Shown here in pieces: positions 33,509 to 41,892 of a stretch of DNA of 64,000 nucleotides (position 1 is the first letter of the stretch; each line of letters begins with the position of its first letter). The translations under genes and the position numbers were made by a program. The notes under the pieces are model-generated. The model had not been told where the DNA came from and made no database searches. It saw only the letters and a program-made list of their open reading frames with translations. This DNA comes from CBDIHP01 sp965279195 (GTDB taxonomy: Bacteria; Planctomycetota; Planctomycetia; Isosphaerales; Isosphaeraceae): contig CBDIHP010000047.1 of NCBI GenBank assembly GCA_965279195.1, positions 496,001 to 560,000 of the forward strand, given 5' to 3'.

Positions 33509-35845
33509 ATGTCGCAACGCCGGATGACTCCGCTGGATGCCCTCGAACGCCGGCTCACCGGTCCCCGGCGGATCGCGCTCTTCGGCCATCGCAACGTCGG
33601 CAAGACGACGCTCCTGGCGATGTTCTACCGCCAGGCGTCCACCGGCATGGTCCCCGGCGTCCGGCTCGCCGCGGTCGACCCGCCCAGCGCGGAATACCTC
33701 GCCGAGAAGATCGCCCAGATCGAGTCGGGCCAGCCGCCGGCGGGCACCCTGGCCGAGACCGAACTCAAGCTCCGGCTCTATCACGGGCCGGCCCGGCTCG
33801 ATCTGATCGTCAAGGACTACCAGGGCGAGCACGTCGCCCTGGGGGCCGACGAGCAGCCGATCCACGCCTTCTTCGCCGACTGCGACGCCGTGCTGCTCTG
33901 CCTCGACCCCGAGGGCTCGGCCCAGCCTGCCGACCGACGCAGGCGCCAGCAGGAGATCGAATATCTCCTCGAACGTTACATCGAGGCATCCGACGATGGC
34001 ACGGCCGGCCGCCCGGTCGCGCTCGTGCTCACCAAGTTCGACCGCCTGCTGGCGAAGGCGTCGGGCCTGGGGCTGGATCAGGTCGAGCGGCTGGTCGAGG
34101 CCCGGTACGGGATGACGGCCCACGCCCTCGCCAAGCACGTGCCCAATGGCGCGATGTTCGCCGTGAGCGCCTACGGCCGCTCGGCGGTGGACAGCCGGCC
34201 GCCGGCCGAGCTGGAGCCGATGGGCCTCGAAGGCCCGCTCGTCTGGCTGGCCGAGCAGCTCGAGGTCGGCGACCGCGACCGGCTCGACTGGATCTGGGAA
34301 CTCGCGCCGGGCGACCTCGGCCGCCTCGCTCGCTGCGTCGACGCCTACGAGAAGCGCTACCCCAAGTCGGAGCACGCCGCCGCGTACCGGCGCAAGCTCG
34401 CCGTCGCGAAGTCCAAACGCCGACGCTCGCGGCTGGTGCGGGGGGCGGTGGGGCTCGCGCTCCTGGCGGGGGGACTGGCGTTCTACGACGCGTATTCTTA
34501 TCGACAGGCACTCGCATTCGAACGCGACACCGAGAACGCCGCGCCGGCGATCGCCGCGCGCTGGGAGTCGGTCCTCGCCTGGCACCCGTCGCTCCCCTAC
34601 TTCTGGCCCGAGGCCGCCCGCCAGGCCCAGAAGAAGCACCGCGAATGGGCGGTGAAGGACGCCGAGACCCAGGTCGCCCTCGGCACCGATCGGGCCGACC
34701 TCGGCGGCAAGCTGACCGCGCTCAAGTCGGAGGCGCCAACGCTCGCGCCGGCCATCCGCAAGGTCGAGGCCGCCCGCGACATGGCCCGGCACGACGAGCG
34801 TTGGAGGGCCGTGAACGCCGAGGTCGCCGCGTCGCCCGACCAGCCCGAGGCCGTGCTCAAGCTTGTCCGCGGCTTCCTCCGCGAGTTCCCCGACTCGCCC
34901 AGACGCGACGAGGCCGGCCGGCTCCTGACCCGGATGCAGACCCTCATCGACGACCGCGTCGCCGACCAGGACCGCCGCTCGCTGAACGAGATCGTCCGGG
35001 CCTCCACGCTCCCGAACCCCGACCTCAAGCAACTGATCGAGGATATCCAGAAATTCAAGCGCGAGCGCCCGCAGAGCCGTCACCTGGCCGACGCCGACAT
35101 CGAGCTGGAACGCCTGGTGAAGCTCATCGACGACCTCGACATCCAGCGCGCCCGGGACTACTCCCGCCAGAACCCGACCTACTTCTCCACCCGCATCGAA
35201 CGCTATCAGACGTACTTGAAAGAGCACGTCAATGGCGGGCGATACATCAGCGAGGCGCTGGAGGCGAAAGACCGGATCCTCAAGGAGTGGGATAACTACA
35301 CCTACAGGCTCGCGTATGATCACTACCTCGCGCACCCGGACGACATCGCCGAGGTGGCCCGCCGCCTGACCGACTACCGCCGCGACCACAAGGACGGCCG
35401 GTACGCGAAGGAGGCGAAGGAGTTCGCCGACTGGTGGGCGAAGATCAGCGTGCCGGGCACCTACAAGGTCACCCTGCGCCGGGGCGAGTTCGACCCGGCC
35501 ATCGTCAAGTACCTCTCCGGCGGCGGCCCGGACCTGAGCGTCGAGGTCGAGGTCGCCGGCACGGTCTACGGCCCTTCGCCGGTGATCGCCAACAACATCA
35601 AGCCGATCTGGGACTTCACCTTCCCGAAGCCGATCACCTGGAAGGTCGGCGACCCGATCACCATCCGCGTGGTCGACCACGACTGGTCCGACTCGCCGGT
35701 GTACACCCTCAACAGCCGCAAGGGCGACCCCCTGACCCTGCGGCTCCTCAGCGGCGCGGTCAAGCCCAGCAAGGGCGGGCCGACGCAACTGGTGTTCTCG
35801 TCCGACTTCGAGGTGCCCAGCCTGCCGAAGCCGGAAGAGAAATGA
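33509..35845 (+). CDS. Membrane-anchored GTPase with C2-like C-terminal domain
   Basis: A 778-residue protein. The N-terminal GTPase (about 18-250) has G1 GHRNVGKTT at 26-34, a G3-like DYQG at 103-106 (no classical DxxG spacing change) and G4 TKFD at 175-178. A basic stretch (KSKRRRSRLVR) and one membrane helix at 309-327 follow, which by the positive-inside rule puts the GTPase in the cytoplasm. Residues 330-640 are helical and TPR/coiled-coil-like. Residues 648-770 form a beta domain (TYKVTLRRGEFDPAIVK, ITIRVVDHDWSDSPV) resembling a C2 domain with acidic loops. The GTPase is of the kind grouped as double-GTPase/GTPase-associated systems in NTP-dependent conflict systems. Neighbours and architecture suggest signal transfer across the membrane. 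Confidence 0.82.
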   Translation: MSQRRMTPLDALERRLTGPRRIALFGHRNVGKTTLLAMFYRQASTGMVPGVRLAAVDPPSAEYLAEKIAQIESGQPPAGTLAETELKLRLYHGPARLDLIVKDYQGEHVALGADEQPIHAFFADCDAVLLCLDPEGSAQPADRRRRQQEIEYLLERYIEASDDGTAGRPVALVLTKFDRLLAKASGLGLDQVERLVEARYGMTAHALAKHVPNGAMFAVSAYGRSAVDSRPPAELEPMGLEGPLVWLAEQLEVGDRDRLDWIWELAPGDLGRLARCVDAYEKRYPKSEHAAAYRRKLAVAKSKRRRSRLVRGAVGLALLAGGLAFYDAYSYRQALAFERDTENAAPAIAARWESVLAWHPSLPYFWPEAARQAQKKHREWAVKDAETQVALGTDRADLGGKLTALKSEAPTLAPAIRKVEAARDMARHDERWRAVNAEVAASPDQPEAVLKLVRGFLREFPDSPRRDEAGRLLTRMQTLIDDRVADQDRRSLNEIVRASTLPNPDLKQLIEDIQKFKRERPQSRHLADADIELERLVKLIDDLDIQRARDYSRQNPTYFSTRIERYQTYLKEHVNGGRYISEALEAKDRILKEWDNYTYRLAYDHYLAHPDDIAEVARRLTDYRRDHKDGRYAKEAKEFADWWAKISVPGTYKVTLRRGEFDPAIVKYLSGGGPDLSVEVEVAGTVYGPSPVIANNIKPIWDFTFPKPITWKVGDPITIRVVDHDWSDSPVYTLNSRKGDPLTLRLLSGAVKPSKGGPTQLVFSSDFEVPSLPKPEEK

Positions 35846-35981
35846 GATGCGGGAGGATGGAACCGCAGGGACGCAAACGAATCCCCTGGTAGGGTATCGT
35901 GCCTCGCGGACCAACGGGAGTGGCCGGGTGCTGAGCCGGAAGTCGCGGGTGCGTGGGGGAAGCGCTGGGGGTGAGTCTCGT

Positions 35982-36170
35982 GAGCGCTGGGCGCGGGTCT
36001 CCAGACCCCGCCCCTGGCGTGATCGAGGGGGACCGCCGAACCGGGTCTCCAGACCCCTTCACGGAAGGCAATTGCATTGGGGGGAACTGGATCTCCGGGT
36101 CTGGAGACCCGATTCTGCAGGACGGCGCGGCGACGGTAAGGGCGGGGTCTGGAGACCCACGCCCAGCGCT
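35982..36170. repeat. Family B element between GTPase and GAP1-N2 genes
   Basis: Opens GCGCTGGGCGCGGGTCTCCA and closes GGAGACCCACGCCCAGCGCT, with inner GGGTCTCCAGACCC / GGGTCTGGAGACCC. All arms are of the CCAGACC/GGTCTGG type. A family E fragment (GGAACCGCAGGGACGC) precedes it at about 35859-35875 and a broken copy of the left end lies at 35961-35970. The 372-base gap may separate transcription of the last gene from the others. Confidence 0.8.
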
Positions 36171-36217
36171 TGTGACTGCCGTGGCACACTCGATCATTCC
36201 AGAAATATTTTGAATCT

Positions 36218-37741
36218 ATGAACATGCGTTTCCTCTTCCCGAACCTCGCCCGTGGGCCGATCGACCTGGAGCAGGCGGTCTACGGCAGCTTCGCGTTCTG
36301 GGACAGGGGGTATGCGTTCCTGGCGCACTCGCCGGGGTGCCGGGCGGAGTGGCTGAAGGACCTTTCGGCGGCCTGCCAGCGGTTCGGCGAGCGGCCGCCG
36401 GGGGCGGTCGAGGTGACGTCGACGCTGGCGCTCCGGCTGCCGAGCGGGCCCTGGGCGATCGTGCAGGCCCAGCCGCAGGGGGCCGACGACCGGGGCCGGC
36501 CGGGGGCGATGGCATTCCACGCGATCCTCGTCCCCCACCGCGACTACGCCCGGGCCGGCGGCGATCCCTTCGCCTATGAGGGCTTGTTCCGATCCAGCTG
36601 GACCGCCGCGTCGGAGTCGGAGCCGCTGGGCACGATCCGCTGGTGGCCGCCCGACCCGCCGGGCCCGCACGCAACCGAGCCCCATGACCCCCGGGCCGAG
36701 GCCATCGCGCAGGCGATCCGCAAAGGCAAGCGTGTCGCCGTCGAGTCGGCCGATCCCATCGAAGGATTGGCCCGCGAGGTCTGGATGCGGCTGCCCCCGC
36801 GTGCGAGGCGCAGGGCGTCGCTGGCGACGTGGGCGTTCGGCAACGGCAACCGGTTCGACATGCTGGCCGTCCCCCGGCTCGCCGCCGCCGTGCTCGACCG
36901 CTCGTATCTCGACCCCGCCGACCCCCGCCTGGCCGCGCCCGAGGCCCCCGCCGAGGCGGAGGCCGGACCGGCGACGGAGGTCGAGGTGCCGTTGCATGTT
37001 CATGAGCCGACATCGGACGAGATGAATGTCATTCCTGTCCCGCCCGTTCCGGCTCGCCGGCCCTACGGCCTGCAGCTGGCGGCCGGGGCGGCGGTGATCC
37101 TGGGGGCGCTGGCCTGGACGATCCGGCCCCGGGTCGAGCAGGAACCGGCCTCGGCCCCGGCGTCGTCGGGGGCGGGGGCGGTCTCGCGAGACGTCGCGCC
37201 CGGGCCCGCATCCGGATCCGACGCGCCGCCGATCGCCGGGGCCCACCGCCGGCCGCTCTCCGACCGCGACCTCGCCGCCGCGCACGAGGCCCTCACCGAC
37301 CTCGCCGACCGCCTGCGGCTGCTCCGGCCGGACGACCCGGAGTCGCGCGAGCCCGGCCCGCTGCTCGAACGGATCGTCGCATCCACGAAGTATCGGGGCG
37401 AGATCCTCGACGCCTCGTCTCTGGATGACCTCCGCGCCCGGCCCGACGACCCCGACGCCGCCCGGTTGCTCGAATGGCATCGGATGATCACGTCGCGATT
37501 CCTCGACGACCGGCCGCTGCCCCCCGACTTCGCCTCGGGCCCGCTGCCGTGGCAGATCGACGTGGCCCTGTGGTCGTTCCACGGGGCCGCGACGGTCTCC
37601 GAACGAACCCCCGCCGAACGCGCGACCGCCCTGGCCGACCTCCTCCGCCTGGACCGCGGCCCGACCCTCACCCCGGGGCTCGTCAGCAACCCCATCGCGG
37701 TGTCCTATGCGGCCTTCCTGGAGCGGCTGCCGAGGCGGTAG
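36218..37741 (+). CDS. GTPase-associated protein with GAP1-N2-like domain and one membrane helix
   Basis: A 507-residue protein. The N-terminus (about 13-225) matches my memory of the GAP1-N2 domain (GTPase-associated protein 1): DLEQAVYGSFAFWDRGYAFL, AHSPGCRAEWLKDLSAACQR, FGERPPGA, GRPGAMAFHAILV. A membrane helix at 286-302 follows a Pro-rich linker, then an Ala/Pro/Ser-rich segment and a helical C-terminal domain (about 345-507). The domain is known from conflict systems in which it accompanies a GTPase, and the GTPase gene is directly upstream here. No ribosome site is evident before the ATG; the leader is AT-rich (AATATTTTGAATCT). The exact biochemical role of GAP1-N2 is not established. 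Confidence 0.78.
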   Translation: MNMRFLFPNLARGPIDLEQAVYGSFAFWDRGYAFLAHSPGCRAEWLKDLSAACQRFGERPPGAVEVTSTLALRLPSGPWAIVQAQPQGADDRGRPGAMAFHAILVPHRDYARAGGDPFAYEGLFRSSWTAASESEPLGTIRWWPPDPPGPHATEPHDPRAEAIAQAIRKGKRVAVESADPIEGLAREVWMRLPPRARRRASLATWAFGNGNRFDMLAVPRLAAAVLDRSYLDPADPRLAAPEAPAEAEAGPATEVEVPLHVHEPTSDEMNVIPVPPVPARRPYGLQLAAGAAVILGALAWTIRPRVEQEPASAPASSGAGAVSRDVAPGPASGSDAPPIAGAHRRPLSDRDLAAAHEALTDLADRLRLLRPDDPESREPGPLLERIVASTKYRGEILDASSLDDLRARPDDPDAARLLEWHRMITSRFLDDRPLPPDFASGPLPWQIDVALWSFHGAATVSERTPAERATALADLLRLDRGPTLTPGLVSNPIAVSYAAFLERLPRR

Positions 37742-37831
37742 GGATGCGGGGGGATGGAACCGCCAAGATGAAAATTATATGTCGGCATGTGTGCAAGTGT
37801 TTGCTTGGTGGCTTCGGTGGGACGCCGGCCC

Positions 37832-37963
37832 GCGCTGGGCGAGGGGCTCCAGACCCATTCGAGGGGCCCTCGCGAGTCGGGCATTGGAAATGGGTCTGGA
37901 GACTCGCCCCTGTTGTACCGCATCTCAGGGTAAGGGCGGGGTCTGGAGACCTGCGCCCAGCGC
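37832..37963. repeat. Family B element overlapping the 3' end of a gene
   Basis: Opens GCGCTGGGCGAGGGGCTCCA and closes GGAGACCTGCGCCCAGCGC. Its right end overlaps the minus-strand gene 37925-38458 and encodes that gene's last residues. A family E fragment lies at about 37755-37770 and another at 37990-38031. Confidence 0.78.
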
Positions 37964-38458
37964 CGCGTCCTGCGGGTCCTCGCGGTTACCCTTCTCTGCC
38001 TCCGCATCCCTGGCGTCCTGGCGGTTCCATTGTCTCGTATCCACATGCAACTGTCTCGTATCCACATGCAACTCGCCACCCAGGCCGGGGAGCGCATTGA
38101 GGTAGCCCGCGAGCCAGCAGCAGAACCAGGCGAGGCCGAAGGTCAGGGTCGAGGCGAGGAGGGCGACGAGGGAGAAACCGTGGGTCGCCGTCACGCGCGG
38201 GGGGCCTTTGAAGGGGGCGAGATGGGCGGGGACCACGAAGTCCCTGGTGATCGGGGTGGGGCCGAGTTTGAGGCGGTCGTAGGTCCAGAATGGCGTCCAG
38301 GGGCCACCGAGCCGGACGGCGATCGTCTCGGTCATCGTGAGGTTCTCGACCTTCGTCTCCATCCGGAAGTCCGGGCTGATGGCCGCGATGACGCCCAGCC
38401 CGCCGACCAGATAAAGCAGGCCGACGAGCCAGGATCGGAGAGAGAACCGCAGCGTCAT
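37925..38458 (-). CDS. Two-helix membrane protein whose C-terminus is encoded by repeat DNA
   Basis: A 177-residue protein. One membrane helix near the N-terminus (WLVGLLYLVGGLGVIAAISP), an extracytoplasmic part (about 32-90) and a second helix (SLVALLASTLTFGLAWFCCW) give a believable membrane protein to about residue 125. After that comes HVDTRQ-L-HVDTRQ, from a 21-base tandem duplication, then WNRQDARDAEAEKGNR (family E translated) and ALGAGLQTPPLP (family B translated). The original stop was probably lost when repeats inserted. No known family. The opposite-strand lipoprotein gene begins 76 bases from its start. Confidence 0.65.
   Translation of the reverse strand: MTLRFSLRSWLVGLLYLVGGLGVIAAISPDFRMETKVENLTMTETIAVRLGGPWTPFWTYDRLKLGPTPITRDFVVPAHLAPFKGPPRVTATHGFSLVALLASTLTFGLAWFCCWLAGYLNALPGLGGELHVDTRQLHVDTRQWNRQDARDAEAEKGNREDPQDAALGAGLQTPPLP
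38031..38072. repeat. Exact tandem duplication of a 21-base unit
   Basis: Two adjacent identical copies of TGTCTCGTATCCACATGCAA plus C. It lies in frame inside the minus-strand membrane protein and gives two copies of a seven-residue unit, at the point where normal coding gives way to repeat-derived codons. Confidence 0.9.
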
Positions 38459-38534
38459 CGGAGGTCCCCCGGGGAGGAGTTCGGACCGGATTCGACATCT
38501 ATTCGGCGGCTGGTCGGAAATCTACAATGGTCCG

Positions 38535-39068
38535 ATGCGAAATTTCCTGACCGCTCCCGTCGGCCTCGGACTGCTCCTCCTGACCGGCTGCGGCGGCGGC
38601 ATGGAGCAGGTGAACCCCACCACCATCGCCGCGGCGAAGGCGAAGTGGGAGAAGGCCGGACTCAAGGACTACAACCTCGACTGGTCCACGTCCGGCGAGC
38701 GCAATGCCCGGTACCGCGTGTTCGTGCGAGGGGGGGAGGTCAAGGCGATCTACACCGTCCGGCCCGACGGGCGGGAGATCGTCTCGAAACCCGGCCAGCC
38801 GCGTTTCTACTCGGTGGAAGGGCTGTTCACGACCATCGAGGACGAGATCGCCCAGCTCGACCAGCCCCGGCCGTTCAACCAGCCGAAGGGCTCGGCCTAC
38901 GTCCTCAAGTTCGACCCCGACCCCGAGCTGGGCTACCCCCGGGCCTACCAGCGTGACGTGCTCGGCAGCCCGCACGGAATCGCCATCCGCGTCGATCGAC
39001 TCGACCGGTCGCCGCCGTCGGAGATCCCGCCTCCGTTGACCGAGGCCCCCGGTTCGTCGGGCGGTTGA
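38535..39068 (+). CDS. DUF6174-like lipoprotein
   Basis: A 177-residue lipoprotein. MRNFLTAPVGLGLLLLTGC is a signal with lipidated Cys19. The mature domain has WEKAGLKDYNLDWSTSG, YRVFVRGGEVKAIYTV and SVEGLFTTIEDEIAQLD, resembling DUF6174, a small secreted domain of unknown role. The C-terminal Pro-rich tail (about 155-177) is probably unstructured. There is no obvious ribosome site, and the gene diverges from the membrane protein at 37925-38458. Confidence 0.78.
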   Translation: MRNFLTAPVGLGLLLLTGCGGGMEQVNPTTIAAAKAKWEKAGLKDYNLDWSTSGERNARYRVFVRGGEVKAIYTVRPDGREIVSKPGQPRFYSVEGLFTTIEDEIAQLDQPRPFNQPKGSAYVLKFDPDPELGYPRAYQRDVLGSPHGIAIRVDRLDRSPPSEIPPPLTEAPGSSGG

Positions 39069-39146
39069 GTCGGATTCCGATATCCTTGTGTTCCGGTCCA
39101 GGAATATAGTTTCCCCCAGGCGACCGACCAAGGAAAGGCTCCCCCA

Positions 39147-39971
39147 TTGTCTGCCGAGACCAGCCACGATCGCCAGGACCGCCAGTGGTCGCGACACGCC
39201 GCGCGTTATGACGAACTCTTCCTCGACCCCTTCCGCCCGGAGGTCGAGAACCCGCTCCACGCCTGGATCGATGAGGCGGCCGGCGAGGTCCCCGGCAAGA
39301 AGGGCAAGGGGGGTAAGGCGAAGTCGATGACCGTGGCCGATCTCGGCTGCGGGACGGGGCCGCTGTTGCCCCGCCTGCTGAAGTCGTTCGGCAAGATCAT
39401 CGCGCTGGATTTCGCGCCTGGGATGCTGGAGCAGGCGAAGGAGCGGCTCGGGCCGGACGCCGAGCGGGTCGAGTTTTATCAGCGCAAGATGTTCGAGCTG
39501 AATGACTTCCAGAATCAGTTCGACGTCGCGATCGCGGTGAACTCGCTGGTGATGCCCGACCGCCGCGAGCTGGACGCGAGCCTGCGGGCGATCTTCCGGG
39601 CGCTCAAGCCGGGGGGGCAGTTCCTGGGAATCCTGCCGTCGATGGACGCGATCCACTACCAGACGATCCTGCTGCTCGACCAGGCCCTCGACCGGGGCGA
39701 TTCGCTCGAGGAGGCCGAGCGTTACGCCGCCTTCCACGCCGAGCATCATTACTACGACTTCGGCTGGAGCCGCTTCCTGTTCCAGGGTTTGCGTCAAACC
39801 TTCTGGCAGCCATTCGAGGTCGAGCACCGGTTCGGGAAGGTCGGGTTCGCCCCGGTGGAGCTGGCGAAGGTGCTCTACCCCTGGGACGACACCATCCCCG
39901 GCGGCGAATCGCTGTCGCACCTCCCGAAGAGCTGGGACTGGGCCTTCCGCGCCCGGCGTCCGGCGGACTAA
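39147..39971 (+). CDS. Class I SAM-dependent methyltransferase
   Basis: A 274-residue methyltransferase. SAM motif I is VADLGCGTGPLLP (about 63-75), the acidic residue of strand 2 is in IIALDFAPGMLEQAKERLG, and a motif IV-like FDVAIAVNSLVMP follows. N-terminal QDRQWSRHAARYDELFLDPF is typical of small-molecule methyltransferases. The start is TTG at 39147 with AAGGAAAGG about 9 bases upstream; no in-frame ATG lies before the conserved N-terminus. The substrate is unknown. It is followed 31 bases later by a small membrane protein gene on the same strand, perhaps one operon. Confidence 0.85.
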   Translation: MSAETSHDRQDRQWSRHAARYDELFLDPFRPEVENPLHAWIDEAAGEVPGKKGKGGKAKSMTVADLGCGTGPLLPRLLKSFGKIIALDFAPGMLEQAKERLGPDAERVEFYQRKMFELNDFQNQFDVAIAVNSLVMPDRRELDASLRAIFRALKPGGQFLGILPSMDAIHYQTILLLDQALDRGDSLEEAERYAAFHAEHHYYDFGWSRFLFQGLRQTFWQPFEVEHRFGKVGFAPVELAKVLYPWDDTIPGGESLSHLPKSWDWAFRARRPAD

Positions 39972-40002
39972 AATACCAGGAGATCCGCCGAGGAGGGGCA
40001 CC

Positions 40003-40281
40003 ATGGCCGACAACGCGCACGCGATCACCGAAGAGCAGAAGATCAAGGCACGCAAGGCCTTGCTTTACGACGACGACCCCGTCCAGGCCGGCCCAACGGG
40101 CCCCTCGAAGCCGTTCACCGCCTACCTCCGCGAGACCCCCGCCGCCCCCCTGCCGGGCGCGGTCAAGGCCGGGCTCTGGGCGCTGGGGGTGCTCGTGATT
40201 CTGCTGCTGGTGGGTGCTGTGTTGAAGTTTTCCAACGCTCCCAGCCGCGGCAAACCCCCGGCGGCCAAGGCACCGGCCTGA
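40003..40281 (+). CDS. Small single-helix membrane protein
   Basis: A 92-residue protein beginning MADNAHAITEEQKIKARKAL, with a membrane helix at about 57-74 (LWALGVLVILLLVGAVLKF) and a short Pro/Lys-rich tail. A very strong GAGGAGGGG ribosome site precedes the ATG. No family known to me. It follows the methyltransferase closely and precedes a family C hairpin that could end the transcript. Confidence 0.7.
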   Translation: MADNAHAITEEQKIKARKALLYDDDPVQAGPTGPSKPFTAYLRETPAAPLPGAVKAGLWALGVLVILLLVGAVLKFSNAPSRGKPPAAKAPA

Positions 40282-40299
40282 GACTGCCGATTCGCCGAT

Positions 40300-40443
40300 C
40301 TGGAGTGCGTCCGCTTGCTGACGCTCTGTTCTCGCGAAGCTTGCTTCGCGTGTCGGTCTCGCAGCTTCCAGTTTCGACTGGATGTGGCCTCTTGGGAGCA
40401 AGCTCCCACAGGGTGAGAGCGGCAGCAAGCGGCCGCACTCCAG
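40300..40443. repeat. Family C hairpin element
   Basis: Left arm GGAGTGCGTCCGCTTGCTGA, right arm GGCAGCAAGCGGCCGCACTC, inner hairpins GCGAAGCTTGCTTCGC and GGGAGCAAGCTCCC. It lies between a small membrane protein gene and a glycosyltransferase gene on the same strand. Confidence 0.8.
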
Positions 40444-40547
40444 ATTCACGGGTTCGGGGGGCGATGGCCCCAGTTGCAATTGACCCTATGCGAGGCCTGT
40501 CCTAGCATGCGGCGGTGTGGACGGAGGGACCCCGCCCGGAGGCTCGG

Positions 40548-41828
40548 ATGATGGCACAGGCCGGCTCAGGGAAGGCTCGGGCCGTGCGCTGGATCCTCTT
40601 GCTGGGGCTGGCCTTCGGGCTCCGCGTGGCCGCCGCGTTCGCCGTCCAATGGTATGCCGACCGCAATAAGACCCCCTGCGTCTTCGGCGACACCGCCATC
40701 TACCGCGACCTCGCCGCCGCCCTGGTCGAAGGGCGGCCGTATCGCGTCGACCAGTGGGACGTCCCCCACGTCGCCTTGCGCACCCCGGGCTACCCGGCCT
40801 TCCTCGCCCTCTGCCGCCTGCTATTTGGCCCAGGTTTGCTCCCCGCCCGGATCGTCCAGGCTTTGCTGGGCACCCTGTCCGTCGGGCTCGTCGGCCTGCT
40901 CGCGACCTGCTTCGCCAGCGAGGACAGGCGTGGCTCGACCGCCTGGTGGGCGGCCTGCCTGGCGGCGCTGGATCCGTATCTGATTGTTCTGTCGGCCCTT
41001 GCGCTCTCCGAGGCGCTCTTCCTGCCGCTCATGATGGGCTCGCTCTGGGCCATCACCGCGACCTGGCCCGCTCGACGGGAGGATTGGGGCAAGACGGAGG
41101 CCGCAGACAAACCGGTGAGGCTGGCGGCCCTGGCGGGTCTGCTGATGGGCCTGGCCGTGCTGACGCGTCCCTCCTGGCTGGCCTATGTCGCGGCGCTCCT
41201 GGTGATCCGGGTTGTCTGCGGGGGCAGGGGGGAGCTTCGGAGATCGTTACGAATCTCCGGCGTCATGGCCCTGGTGTTCGGGCTGGTGATGCTGCCGTGG
41301 TGGGTGCGGAATGGGAGCGAACTGGGTCGGTTCGTGCCGACGGCGCTCTGGGTCGGGGCGAGCCTGTATGACGGGATCAGCCCGACGGCGGACGGTTCGA
41401 GCGAGATGTCGTTCCTCGATGCGCCGGACGTCCGGGCCCTGTCGGAGGTCGAGCAGGACCGGGAATTGCGGTCCCGTTCGCTGGCGTTCGCGCGGTCGCA
41501 TCCGGGCCGGGTCCTGGAGCTGGCCTGGATCAAGGCGGGTCGGTTCTGGAGCCCCTGGCCGAACGCGGCGAGTTTAACTTCGCCGCTGGTCGCCGTCGTC
41601 TCGATGGCCGCGACGCTCCCGGTGTTCGCCCTGGTGGGCTGGGGGGCGTGGCTCAGGCGGGGGGACCCCCGCACGTGGGCGGTCCTGCTGGGGACGCTCG
41701 TGGTCTTCTTCGGCCTGCACCTGGTGTTCGTCAGCTCGGTCCGCTACCGGGCCCCCGGCATGGCCCCGGCGGCGGTGCTGGCGGGCGTGTCGCTGGCCAG
41801 GATGAAATGGGTGACGGGCGATGGTTAA
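40548..41828 (+). CDS. GT-C fold glycosyltransferase (ArnT/PMT-like), family 39-type
   Basis: A 426-residue polytopic membrane protein with about 9-11 helices. The first extracytoplasmic loop has CVFGDTAIYRDLAAALVEGR, with an Asp where GT-C enzymes place the catalytic acidic residue, and HVALRTPGYPAFLALCRLLF follows as in dolichyl-phosphate-mannose transferase-like proteins. A DPYLIVLSALALSEALFLPL segment is also typical. Such enzymes move sugars from polyprenyl-phosphate donors to lipids or proteins in the envelope. Start chosen at 40548, where GGAGG lies 5 bases upstream; an in-frame GTG 33 bases earlier is weaker. Followed 64 bases later by an AsmA-like gene. Confidence 0.82.
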   Translation: MMAQAGSGKARAVRWILLLGLAFGLRVAAAFAVQWYADRNKTPCVFGDTAIYRDLAAALVEGRPYRVDQWDVPHVALRTPGYPAFLALCRLLFGPGLLPARIVQALLGTLSVGLVGLLATCFASEDRRGSTAWWAACLAALDPYLIVLSALALSEALFLPLMMGSLWAITATWPARREDWGKTEAADKPVRLAALAGLLMGLAVLTRPSWLAYVAALLVIRVVCGGRGELRRSLRISGVMALVFGLVMLPWWVRNGSELGRFVPTALWVGASLYDGISPTADGSSEMSFLDAPDVRALSEVEQDRELRSRSLAFARSHPGRVLELAWIKAGRFWSPWPNAASLTSPLVAVVSMAATLPVFALVGWGAWLRRGDPRTWAVLLGTLVVFFGLHLVFVSSVRYRAPGMAPAAVLAGVSLARMKWVTGDG

Positions 41829-41892
41829 TACGTGAAGATGTAAGGGTGTTGGGTCTTGTGGACGGGCTGATGCAAGGATGCGGAGGCTTCCG

